Below, in pieces: positions 16,685-25,300 of a stretch of 35,581 nucleotides of DNA. Under the pieces are notes generated by a model. The model did not search any database. It was not told where the DNA came from and saw only the letters and a list, made by a program, of their open reading frames with translations. Where the stretch lies: positions 1-35,581 of the forward strand of contig JBBPYR010000272.1 in assembly GCA_038199755.1 (NCBI GenBank). The letters run 5' to 3'. This DNA comes from JBBPYR01 sp038199755 (lineage in GTDB: Bacteria; Chloroflexota; Ktedonobacteria; Ktedonobacterales; Ktedonobacteraceae). Numbering within the stretch: position 1 is the stretch's first letter; each line of letters begins with the position of its first letter. Position numbers and translations under genes: made by a program.

Positions 16685-19344
16685 CCATTGTGAAGCACAA
16701 TCTGATTCCAACCAAGCAGTTGCCATTGTTCCCCCACCCCCTGCGCGCTCGCAGATGTAGGAAGCTGGAAGCGTGCGCCAGTCGCGATATCGATTGACCA
16801 CAGCGTATAATGTCCGTCGGCATAGCCAGCTTCCACCACCAGTTTGCCACCCAGAGGCGCGAGGGCAATACTACTATCGCAGATTGGCGTCATGCCAACA
16901 GCTACCGCCGTATCACATACACTGATCGCTGCGGGAGCAACATCCGCCAGCACGACCTGATCTTGCGGCGCGGTTGCTCCCAGTTTCACGACCTGGAACT
17001 TGCCCTGCACCTGCCGTATTGTCATCAGGGCATTGTCCGCGCTATAGCCGATTGGCACATCACCCGTTCGTAGCGGTTGTGCGGTCGCGAAATTCGAGCC
17101 ATCACTCTTAACTGCATACACACCAGCCAGGCCCGCGCTCCCCGTATTGACGTAATATACCGTGTTGCCATCTGGGCTGAGCCAGAAGGTGGAGCGCGGA
17201 GAACGTAGCGTCACCTGTTGCGGTACCGCCCCATCCTGGTTAAGATTCACGCGATATAATGCCCCCGTCGCACGATCCTCTGCTCCCAGAAAGTAGAGGT
17301 AGGGAGCGCGGTAGCGAATAAGTTTCGCAGCCTTGAGATGAGGCAAAATGTGAACGGCCTCTCCCGTCCGCACATTGACCCTGCTCACACCGTTATGGAT
17401 AGTGTTCACCAAGACATACTCGCTATCCGACAACCAAATCGCATTGCCTGCATCTTGATCGTTGAGGGCATAAAAGTAGCCAGTCTTTGCCACAGCGGAT
17501 AGCGTGTAGTACAACGTGTGCCCAGCACGCGAAAACTGGTACAGCACGTTTTTGCCATCCCCTGCTATACCATCAACCAGCGTAGAAGCGGGCAATCCCG
17601 TCGATGTACTCAAGACGGTGCTAGCGTCATTAAGAACATCATCATTCACGAGCGTGACCCCTTGCAAGGTACGATGCACCATGAGCACCTGATGCCAGGC
17701 ATCCAATGTGAGCGGCTCCGTGGCTTGCACAAGCGGTGTGGTTGCAGGAACTTGCAGACGCGACCAGCCAATAAGCTGTACGACGCCTGTCGTTATTGGT
17801 ATGATCTGTTGCTGCCCGTTCAACAGATTGCCATACCACATTTTTTGTATATCATCGTGATACATACCCCTCACGACAAGAGCCGTGCCATAGGGTGCGA
17901 CCGCGACATCCTGCGCCATAATGGGTGCCGCTTGTGGTGCAAGTTGAGCCAGTAAAACCTGATCGAGGGCGGGATTGCTCCCCAGCTTTATCACGCGGGA
18001 CACCGTATTGACGAGGGACAATGTAATCAGTGCGTCGTCCTGTGCGAAGCCGATGATGCGGCCAGCATGTGTGCGAAAGAGGCGTGGCGAAGAACCGTCG
18101 CTATTGACGGCATATAGCGCATCCTGATCTCCACAAGCATAGTACACAGTCGCGCCATAGGGACTTAACCAGAAATCGTGCATGTTTGCGCAGCTTGCGA
18201 CCGTCTGCACTGTCTTATCGCGCAAGGCCACACGCTGCAATACACCCGTTGTTCCCGCTTGATTGGGCGTGGAAAGGTACAGGTAGCCGTCACGATAAAA
18301 ATGGATATCGAGCACGGCAGTGCTAGGGCTTGTCGTATCGGGCCAAATCAGCTTTGCGCTACTATTGGCTGCATTGACTTGCACGATGCCTTGATGTGTA
18401 CTGATAAATACGAAGCGGTCATCGGTACTCCACACAGCAGAGCCAGCACGTCCTTGCACCGTATAGAGAGTGATATTTTGCGGCACAACCCTGTATGCCG
18501 TCTGCTTCCCATCATAGCTGTGATACAACAACGCATAGCCGTTATGAGAGACACCGTCAACACTAGTCGTAGCAGGGTTATCGCTTCTGCCAAGTTCGCT
18601 ATATTTGCCGCTAAGCGGATCATAATTGCCTATCAGCAATTGCTGATTACTTACCACAGTCATGACGACCGAAGACCAACTTTGCAGCATTTGCACATTG
18701 GACGTGCCGCTACTCGTAGATGAGGCACTACCACCACCATGAAAGACGATCAGGCGGCTAAAGAGTGTGAGCGACCCTAGTAAAAAAACAAGCATGGCAG
18801 CCATGGTGAGCAGCATCCGCGCCCAGCGAACGGTGCGCCGCCTCGCTGGGCGTGTGCCACTCTGCACCTGTCCAAATGGATAGCTTTTCTGCATACGTAG
18901 AGGTTCAGCAGCAAGCGGTCTATCGTGATGATTGTTTGCGCTCAGCGTAGCCGGAAGCGGTGTTTCCAGCGATTGCGGGGTCTGCTGTGTCTGTGATATC
19001 TGCGGTGTTTGCTGGATGCCGCGCACATTTGCAAGAATCGATGCTATGGTCGAGGGAACGGTTTGCTCACCCTGCGCGAGGAACGTCCGCAATAACGCAC
19101 GTTGCTGGTCGCGCTCTTTACGCAGTTGAGCCAAGGTGCTGCTACAGGTTGGGCAGGTGGGTAGATGAGCGTGCATTTGTGTGAGAAGTTGCTGATCGTA
19201 TGTATCCTCATCCTCTCCAGCGAAAAATACAGCGTCTCGCACGTGCTCGTCTTCTGGCTCATCCGCCACAAAGATACAATACCCACTCAGCGAACACGAC
19301 GGAAGGCCGTTTTCTCGTGGGCTTGACGTTTCTTCCTTCATCAT
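16681..19344 (-). CDS. Anti-sigma factor with duplicated extracytoplasmic beta-propeller
   Basis: This 887-residue protein combines a cytoplasmic anti-sigma head, one membrane helix and a very large external sensor. The head has a zinc-finger-like His60-x3-Cys64-x2-Cys67 motif. A Gln/Thr/Pro-rich linker follows, then a basic stretch and a membrane helix at about 177-200. The outer part (about 215-886) is beta-propeller-like and internally duplicated: FWLSPYGATVYY at 391 matches FWLSPDGNTVYY at 720, and DQVLLAQLAP at 461 matches DQVVLADVAP at 795. The ATG overlaps the sigma factor stop as ATGA, giving translational coupling, so it most likely inhibits that sigma factor. The ligand or stress sensed by the propellers is unknown. 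Confidence 0.82.
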   Translation of the reverse strand: MMKEETSSPRENGLPSCSLSGYCIFVADEPEDEHVRDAVFFAGEDEDTYDQQLLTQMHAHLPTCPTCSSTLAQLRKERDQQRALLRTFLAQGEQTVPSTIASILANVRGIQQTPQISQTQQTPQSLETPLPATLSANNHHDRPLAAEPLRMQKSYPFGQVQSGTRPARRRTVRWARMLLTMAAMLVFLLGSLTLFSRLIVFHGGGSASSTSSGTSNVQMLQSWSSVVMTVVSNQQLLIGNYDPLSGKYSELGRSDNPATTSVDGVSHNGYALLYHSYDGKQTAYRVVPQNITLYTVQGRAGSAVWSTDDRFVFISTHQGIVQVNAANSSAKLIWPDTTSPSTAVLDIHFYRDGYLYLSTPNQAGTTGVLQRVALRDKTVQTVASCANMHDFWLSPYGATVYYACGDQDALYAVNSDGSSPRLFRTHAGRIIGFAQDDALITLSLVNTVSRVIKLGSNPALDQVLLAQLAPQAAPIMAQDVAVAPYGTALVVRGMYHDDIQKMWYGNLLNGQQQIIPITTGVVQLIGWSRLQVPATTPLVQATEPLTLDAWHQVLMVHRTLQGVTLVNDDVLNDASTVLSTSTGLPASTLVDGIAGDGKNVLYQFSRAGHTLYYTLSAVAKTGYFYALNDQDAGNAIWLSDSEYVLVNTIHNGVSRVNVRTGEAVHILPHLKAAKLIRYRAPYLYFLGAEDRATGALYRVNLNQDGAVPQQVTLRSPRSTFWLSPDGNTVYYVNTGSAGLAGVYAVKSDGSNFATAQPLRTGDVPIGYSADNALMTIRQVQGKFQVVKLGATAPQDQVVLADVAPAAISVCDTAVAVGMTPICDSSIALAPLGGKLVVEAGYADGHYTLWSIDIATGARFQLPTSASAQGVGEQWQLLGWNQIVLHNG

Positions 19345-19937
19345 CTTCCTTCTCTATCGAGACCTGCATAAATACGCTGAAATGTCTGACGCGCACGCGC
19401 TAAACGGCTGCGTACCGCTGACAGCGAGTCGTGCAATGCGTCCGCTATCTCAAGATACGTAAATCCCTCGGCATCCATGATAAGGCAAATAGCTGATGCG
19501 GATGGCAACTGCTGTAACACACGTCGCACCAGATCGCGCTCCACGATGTGTGCCTCAAACTGATCGTCACAGCCTAAGAGGTCTTCGCTTGCCTCATCGA
19601 ATTGTTCATCGCCGAGTCCTTGCGGTGGCGTGAACGGGATAACGATGACATGTTTGCGTCGTCGCCATTCGCTACGCACCTGATTAAGGGCGATCCGATA
19701 CAGCCACGGGGCGAAGTGCAGTTCCTCACCATTCATACGCGGCAGAGCTTTGTAGGCGGCAAGAAATGTCTCCTGACACAGGTCCTGTGTCAGGTGAACA
19801 TCATGTGTCATGCCATACAGCATCCGTCTTATGCGCGGCTCATAGTGATTTACGAGAAGCTCGAACGCGGCCATTGAACCCTGGCAGGCTTCAACAGTGA
19901 GACGAGTTTCATCCTCTACAGCATTCATATGGCCCAT
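19341..19937 (-). CDS. ECF-type RNA polymerase sigma factor
   Basis: This is an extracytoplasmic-function sigma-70 family factor of about 198 residues. Region 2 is visible in AAFELLVNHYEPRIRRMLYG through DLCQETFLAAYKALP and WLYRIALNQVRSEWRRRK. Region 4 follows a short acidic linker: RRVLQQLPSASAICLIMDAEGFTYLEIADAL then AVRSRLARARQTFQRIY, a helix-turn-helix. The start is uncertain: TTG 19946, ATG 19937 and ATG 19927 are all in frame, each preceded by a G-rich GGG(TAC)-like site created by 10-bp tandem repeats. It is co-transcribed and overlapped (ATGA) with the anti-sigma gene. A sigma-70-type promoter with an overlapping palindromic operator lies about 110 bp upstream. Confidence 0.9.
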   Translation of the reverse strand: MGHMNAVEDETRLTVEACQGSMAAFELLVNHYEPRIRRMLYGMTHDVHLTQDLCQETFLAAYKALPRMNGEELHFAPWLYRIALNQVRSEWRRRKHVIVIPFTPPQGLGDEQFDEASEDLLGCDDQFEAHIVERDLVRRVLQQLPSASAICLIMDAEGFTYLEIADALHDSLSAVRSRLARARQTFQRIYAGLDREGR

Positions 19938-19965
19938 GTACCCCAATGTACCCTAACGTACCCTG
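19936..19965. repeat. Three 10-bp tandem repeats at the sigma factor start
   Basis: The units ATGTACCCCA, ATGTACCCTA and ACGTACCCTG (plus strand) stand head-to-tail at exactly 10-bp spacing over the translation start region. Read on the coding strand they give repeated GGGTAC. A fourth similar AAGTACCCTGG lies at about 20117-20127. Confidence 0.6.
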
Positions 19966-20049
19966 GTAAGAGGGAGCGTATCAGTTCTCTCTTACAAAGA
20001 ACAATGCGCATAGCAGAGATTTTGTCTCGCTAGAAAAGAAGATGGGCCT

Positions 20050-20077
20050 AGTATATAGGTAAGCAGGGGTAGAACAA
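20050..20077 (-). promoter_or_regulatory. Promoter of the ECF sigma/anti-sigma operon
   Basis: On the minus strand, a -35 TTGTTC (20072-20077) and a -10 TATACT (20050-20055) are separated by 16 bp. The -35 box overlaps the end of the palindrome at 20076-20095. I see no ECF-type GGAAC/CGTC promoter that would indicate autoregulation. Confidence 0.45.
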
Positions 20078-20095
20078 TGTGAACTAGTTCACATT
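20076..20095. promoter_or_regulatory. Perfect 20-bp palindromic operator
   Basis: AATGTGAACTAGTTCACATT is a perfect, spacer-less palindrome touching the -35 box of the sigma operon promoter. The size and symmetry fit a homodimeric helix-turn-helix regulator; the regulator is not encoded next door. Confidence 0.6.
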
Positions 20096-20229
20096 CTTAG
20101 AGAGGTTCCATGGCTAAGTACCCTGGAGTGGCAGGATTGGTTATTGGCGGTCAGCCGGGCAAGTGAGAATTATGTAACGCGATGGTTATTAGTTGGAGCT
20201 TATGGTATTATAGTGATGGAGAGGGTTAT

Positions 20230-20544
20230 TTAGTCTAGCTCTGGTGTATATAATATACCATCAACAAGCAATTCTTTTGGATCAGGTCGTCCTGATGCTC
20301 CTATTGTTCCATCAGTTCGTAGGTATTGATGAACGCCTGCAACTTTTTCTTTCTCTGCATTGACGTATATTATATACTGACCCCTAGTACAGACAGGTTC
20401 GTTAGCGCGAGGTGAACTAGGATGGTTATTTGCAACTACTATCGATTGCAATGTGCCTTGTTTGACCTGTTCCCAATATTGGCCACCATTAAACATTTTA
20501 CGAAGTTCTCTTGCACTAATGCGCTTCATAGGAGGTTTGGACAT
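20230..20544 (-). CDS. Hypothetical protein, 104 aa (HQYLR-DGTIGASGRPDPK motif)
   Basis: This is a small basic soluble protein. The C-terminal half, VAGVHQYLRTDGTIGASGRPDPKELLVDG, looks like a conserved motif that I recall from unnamed small bacterial proteins, but I cannot give a family name or function. The N-terminus (KRISARELRKMFNGGQYWEQV) is basic and helical. An AAGGGA ribosome binding site lies before the ATG at 20542-20544, inside the coding sequence of the divergent gene; the two start codons overlap by 2 bases on opposite strands. It is the outermost member of a three-gene overlapping cluster. Confidence 0.65.
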   Translation of the reverse strand: MSKPPMKRISARELRKMFNGGQYWEQVKQGTLQSIVVANNHPSSPRANEPVCTRGQYIIYVNAEKEKVAGVHQYLRTDGTIGASGRPDPKELLVDGILYTPELD

Positions 20545-20812
20545 GTTACATTCCCTTGATTTTGATATACGTGAGCAATTGTCCGAGTACCTAGTCGGTA
20601 AAATTTCACTTCAAGAGTTTGAGGATTGGTTCTTTCCAGAAACTTGGGATATAGATCAAAAAAATGACCTAGCCTTAGAAAGCCTAGTTTACGGGATTAA
20701 ACTTCGCTTGGCTGAGTTTTCCAATAAGGATTGGACAGAGTCAGAGTTACATAGCCTGCTTCTTCCCTTTGTTGAAAGACATATCCTAGCACCTTCTCAG
20801 TTCCAAATTTAG
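20543..20812 (+). CDS. Hypothetical protein, 89 aa (EFEDWF motif)
   Basis: This is a small acidic, helical protein with the segment REQLSEYLVGKISLQEFEDWFFPETWDI and then LVYGIKLRLAEFSN-DWTESELHSLLLPFV, a pattern I associate with unnamed small proteins in diverse bacteria; no function is known to me. An ideal AGGAGGT ribosome binding site stands 7 bases before the ATG at 20543, so that start was chosen over the longer upstream frame. The site and any promoter lie inside the divergent 20230-20544 gene, and the 3' end overlaps the 20697-21113 gene by 116 bases. The proximity suggests a functional pair, which is inference. Confidence 0.68.
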   Translation: MLHSLDFDIREQLSEYLVGKISLQEFEDWFFPETWDIDQKNDLALESLVYGIKLRLAEFSNKDWTESELHSLLLPFVERHILAPSQFQI

Positions 20813-21113
20813 AACCACGATCTTCACCCTCAAAAAACACAGGAAGGAGTTGATCTGGCATTTTGAGGCCAGAAGGTGCTTCTGTTCTCCATTTTACTGT
20901 ATAACTTCCTCTAGCATTTCCAGATTTGAAAGAGATAAATGCACTAAGGTTAAGAGGTATAGGTGGCAAAGATTCAGGTGAGGATGATGCGGGTACTGTA
21001 AGTGTAACACGATCTATTAGTCGTATTATACTTACAGTTTCATCTTTTTCTTGGAGAACTTTCTCACAAATAAGAGCAGCAGTTATATAAGGACCATCTT
21101 TCGCAACTTCCAT
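20697..21113 (-). CDS. DUF6941-like protein, possibly with altered C-terminus
   Basis: This 138-residue beta-rich soluble protein resembles DUF6941, judged by YITAALICEKVLQEKDETVSIIRLIDRVTLTV at the N-terminus and the later LPVFFEGEDRG segment. Function is unknown. ATG at 21113 was chosen because a perfect GAGGTGA site precedes it; the frame extends further upstream without such a site. The last 38 codons are antisense to the 3' end of the 20543-20812 gene, and family resemblance fades right after EGEDRG. The C-terminus may therefore have been replaced when the neighbouring sequence arrived. That is inference and needs an alignment. Confidence 0.6.
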   Translation of the reverse strand: MEVAKDGPYITAALICEKVLQEKDETVSIIRLIDRVTLTVPASSSPESLPPIPLNLSAFISFKSGNARGSYTVKWRTEAPSGLKMPDQLLPVFFEGEDRGSKFGTEKVLGYVFQQREEAGYVTLTLSNPYWKTQPSEV

Positions 21114-21305
21114 TTTGTTCACCTCGTGAGTTAATTGATTTTTAATCGCTATTTTAGCAGGGGTTAGGTCACTCACATCTGAAGCTAGCATTCATTGTTT
21201 TCTTTAAGCCCATGTCAGTATAACACACTTATAGAGCCATGTCAGTAGAATAATATAAAAGCATTTGAGGTAATGTTACCCGTTAAAAAGGCATTCATCC
21301 CCAGT

Positions 21306-21464
21306 TCACCTGACAATATGAACCAGTGTTGTATGAATACTGCCAACACCATTTAACAAGTCGGTATGCAATTGCGCTTGGCTCAAACCCTCTAACACTT
21401 GCAAGAGTTTATTCATAGCCCAGTAGTTGTGGTCGTAAAGCTCTTTGATGGCCTCAACCAGCAT
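21306..21464 (-). pseudogene. N-terminal fragment of a DinB-family gene
   Basis: This 52-residue frame (LYDHNYWAMNKLLQVLEGLSQAQ, then GVGSIHTTLVHIVR) matches the first helix and first metal histidine region of DinB proteins, which are normally about 150-170 residues. It then stops, and the second His-x3-His half is absent from the following DNA. An AGGAGAG site overlaps the end of the SWIM gene, whose stop is only 10 bases upstream, so the fragment should be translated with the operon. It is distinct from the intact DinB gene at 16193. Confidence 0.65.
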
Positions 21465-21474
21465 CACAACTCTC

Positions 21475-22383
21475 CTACTCTCCTATTTCTTTCTCCGCTC
21501 CCAAGGCGGCACCGCTGACAACATCGTAGGCTTTACCCAATAACAGTGTGAGATTTTTGCCGCCAACATCGAAGGGGGCATCACCCAGGCGTTTGAGCAC
21601 CGCCTTCTGAACAGCGGGTGCTTCGGGATTGACGATGAAGCGCTCCAAGCCGTTGCCAGCTTGCCAGAAGGTGTCTAGCATATCTTCGAGACGCAGTGAT
21701 ATGTCGTTGCTCGCGTCCTCCTGAGCCGAGGATGCAGCCGATGTTTGCGCATCTGGAGCAACGAGGGCGCGTTTTTCTCGCAGAGCACTGATGATTTGCT
21801 CTTTGCTGCGTCCACGCAAGGTGAAGATTAGAAAGGGGTCTTCATCGAAGCGTTCAGCCATAATATAGTAGGTGGCTGCGATATGTTTGCACGGATTGGC
21901 CCAATCGGGACAGGAACAGTCGGTATGCAAATCGTCCTGTCGTAAAGGAAATAGCGCGAGATGTACCGACGCAAAAGCTTCCTCTATATTAGCGGGCATC
22001 TCGCCAGAGAGGAGTTTAGCGGCGAAGATGGCCTGCGCCGCCATCGCCTCTATGACAAGTTCCCACTCTTGATCGGAAAGCGGCTCTACGGAAATTTTGA
22101 TTTTGTAGGGCTGACGCATCGACCCCTGGACCTTCGCCTTCACGATACCAGGCTCGATATCCAGCGAGAGCACCTGACCTGATCGTGCATAGGAACGGCC
22201 ACGAGTTAGGCGCGTCCCCATGCCCATCGACTCCAGCACCTTTACCCAGCGTTTCGACCACCAGGTTTCACCAATCGCGCCACGCTCGCTTTTGGCCTTG
22301 ATACCGTTAGCAGCTCTGCGCGGACGATGCTCAGAATAATAATCCCATTCAAAATCATCATATCCACCACGTCTGGGACTCAT
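21475..22383 (-). CDS. SWIM zinc-finger protein, SNF2-associated
   Basis: The SWIM domain Cys156-x-Cys158-x6-Cys165-x-His167 (CSCPDWANPCKH) is a zinc-binding fold found in DNA- or protein-interacting bacterial proteins. The N-terminal part has the family's GETWWSKRWVKVLESMG and RGRSYARSGQV segments (about residues 38-71). A TLRGRSKEQIISALR region follows the finger. At 302 residues it is a normal length. The ATG at 22383 lies 9 bases after the SNF2 stop, with a TAGGAGC site that overlaps that stop, so the two are in one operon. This tight SWIM/SNF2 pairing is widespread in bacteria and implies a shared complex; the exact job is unproven. Confidence 0.88.
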   Translation of the reverse strand: MSPRRGGYDDFEWDYYSEHRPRRAANGIKAKSERGAIGETWWSKRWVKVLESMGMGTRLTRGRSYARSGQVLSLDIEPGIVKAKVQGSMRQPYKIKISVEPLSDQEWELVIEAMAAQAIFAAKLLSGEMPANIEEAFASVHLALFPLRQDDLHTDCSCPDWANPCKHIAATYYIMAERFDEDPFLIFTLRGRSKEQIISALREKRALVAPDAQTSAASSAQEDASNDISLRLEDMLDTFWQAGNGLERFIVNPEAPAVQKAVLKRLGDAPFDVGGKNLTLLLGKAYDVVSGAALGAEKEIGE

Positions 22384-22392
22384 AGTTTGCTC

Positions 22393-25300
22393 CTACTCTG
22401 CAACGGCATCACGACTGAGCGCGAACAGGTCCTTGAGCTGGTCGGTAGACATCTCTGTCAACCAGTTCTCGCCGCTACCAATAATACTTTCTGCCAATTC
22501 TTTTTTCTGCTCAATCATCATATCAATGCGCTCCTCTAGCGTTCCTGCACACACGAACTTATGCACCTGCACATTGCGCTTCTGCCCAATACGAAACGCT
22601 CTATCAGTGGCTTGGTTCTCTACAGCAGGATTCCACCAGCGGTCAAAATGGAAGACGTGATTGGCCTCGGTCAGGTTGAGGCCGACACCACCGGCTTTGA
22701 GCGACAAAATGAAAAGCGCTGGTCCACGCCGCCCCTCTTGAAAGCGTTGTACCATCATGTCGCGCTGCTGTTTTTGCACGCCTCCATGCAGGAAGAGCGT
22801 CTCATAGCCCAGCCGCTCTTGTAAGTACGTGCGTAGTAGTGTTCCCATCTCGGCATACTGCGTGAAAATGAGAGCCTTATCCCCTTCCGCCAAGACCTCT
22901 TCGAGCATCTCTTCCAGACGCTCTAGCTTGCCAGAGCGATGCGGCAGGCTGCTACCATCGCGCATAAATTGCGCGGGATGATTACAGACCTGCTTGAGCT
23001 TAGTGAGCGTGGATAAGATCAGCCCTTTGCGCTCGATGCCAGCGGCTTGGGCAATCTTCTCCATCATTTCCTTCACCACCGCCTCATACAACGAAGCCTG
23101 CTCCTGTGTCAGGTTGCAATAGACCTTCATCTCCATCTTGTCCGGCAGGTCTTTGATAATTTCTTTGTCCGTCTTGACGCGCCGCAGCACAAAGGGTTGA
23201 ATCAGGTGTTTGAGCAGCTCCGCCTGTTCCGCCTTGTGATAGCGTTCAATGGGCAACGCAAAGTTTTTGCGGAAGGCTTCCCCCGAACCGAGATAGCCAG
23301 GATTGAGAAAATCCATGATCGACCACAGCTCGGACAAGCGATTTTCGACGGGCGTTCCCGTCATAGCAATCTTGTACTGTGAGCCAATTTGCTTGATCGC
23401 CTGTGTCTGCTTGGCGACTTCATTCTTGATATTTTGCGCCTCGTCGATGACCACGGTATCCCATCCGACACGCTGCAAGTGCTCTTTATCGCGCAATGCC
23501 AGCGCATACGTCGTGATGACGATATCATGCTGGCGTGCCTCGTCCTCAAACGCCTGCCCACTCAAACGCTCATGACCATGATGCACCATCACGCGCAATG
23601 AGGGCGCAAAACGCTCTAGCTCCCGCTGCCAGTTGCCCACGATGGACATAGGGCAGATGACGAGGGTAGGGCCATGCGGCTTAGCATCTTCATGCACCAC
23701 AAGATCATGGAGCAAAAGCGTGGTTAGTTGCACAGTATTGTGACAAAGAATATTGTTCGCCACGAAGTTATGGTAGTTTTCGACCTCAAAATCATAGACC
23801 CATCCATAATGTTGGACCTCTTCGATTTCTTTGATTTTACAATAGTAAACCTCCTGGTCAATGAGCCATTGCAGCTTTGCTCTAGTATTAACGAGGAGTT
23901 GCTTATCCAGTGCGGCATAAGCATTAAGCGTTTGCGTTGTCCACTTTGAAAGAGGAATTTCCCGATATGCTCGCTCAGCCTCACCACTTAGAATGCCGTC
24001 AACGGCAGACATAACTGTTCTCAAACTAGCAGGTGAAAATTGCTGTGAGCCATAAGAATAGACAGGAGGCATCCCAAAATGACGAATAGGAAGTTTCGTG
24101 GCTGCTATTATTTGGCCCATAATTTCAGATGCGGGAATACCTTCAACATTCGTATTATTCACCTTCTGACATATTTTCTCCAAGCGAGCTTGTTTCTCGA
24201 TACCAGGAAAACCTATCTCTTTACAAAACTTCCTCGCAGCATTTCCACCCAAAACACCAATTTGGTAAGGACGAAAGATTCCTGAACCGTTGGTCGCCCG
24301 CTTTTGCTTTACAGAAATCCGTATCCAAATACCAAATCTTCTAAGTAGGTAGGAGAGTTGTTGCATAAGCAAAGCAGATGCACTGCTGATTTCTATGCTT
24401 CGCATACTATCAACAACGGAAGCCTCTGCTTGAAAAAAATTACTCAAAAAAATACGAACAGTATCCAAACCAGCCTGCATAACAAAATCAGGAATCCGCT
24501 TATGTGCGGAAAGATATCCCCATTGGTATCCCCTTGCCTCAAGAAATTTCCTATATTTCTGACTAGTAAATTGTAAATAGGCGACCTTTTTAGCAGGCAG
24601 ACGAATAGCGGCCTTACTTGTATTAACATCATAGCGCACACTTAAACGTTCAAAGCAAAGCTTTAGGTCCTCAAGTACAGCGACATCTTTTTGCGTTATG
24701 GTAAGAACAGCATTTTTATCTGCTAGCTCATATCCTTCGGCAATTTGCCAAGCAAGCACCTTGATAAGGTCTGCATCTTCCTCTAGACCATGCCATAATA
24801 ATTTTGCGGGAACGCAAACATAGTCGCCAACACGCAAATCATTAGTCCAGCCTTTATTCGTTAACAATTTATGCTTCTGAGTAATCGTTAAGCTACTTCC
24901 ATCTTCTAAGCGGATTTTTCGGAGAGGCTCAGAAATATGTTGACGATACAATCGTTTAAACGGTGCTTGTGTCATATTTCCCGTTGTGGTATCAAGAGTA
25001 TTTGTTAGTAAAGGTTCTTTGGGATGAGCCCAGTAACCCTCCCCATCAGAGACCGGTTCTCCCGCATATAGCTTCCAAATATCTTCTGCTTTCAACAAAC
25101 TTCCATTTACAGTTACAAGTGATTCTGCGCCAATGCACTTCCCCAATCCCATATCGTCCGCGAGACAGGCTCCCAGGCCATATTGACGGAGGAACGCAAG
25201 CCACGAAACGCCCTTGATTTGGTAGGGGCGTAGCGTCCCATGCAGCGTTGCGGGCACCTCTATCGCATCTATCCTCGCGCTATCACTCAGCTTATCGAGC

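Noticed and set aside
20110..20166. 18-codon plus-strand frame (MAKYPGVAGLVIGGQPGK)
   Set aside because: The ribosome binding site is too close to the ATG and it has no recognisable relative. It may be chance or a gene remnant.
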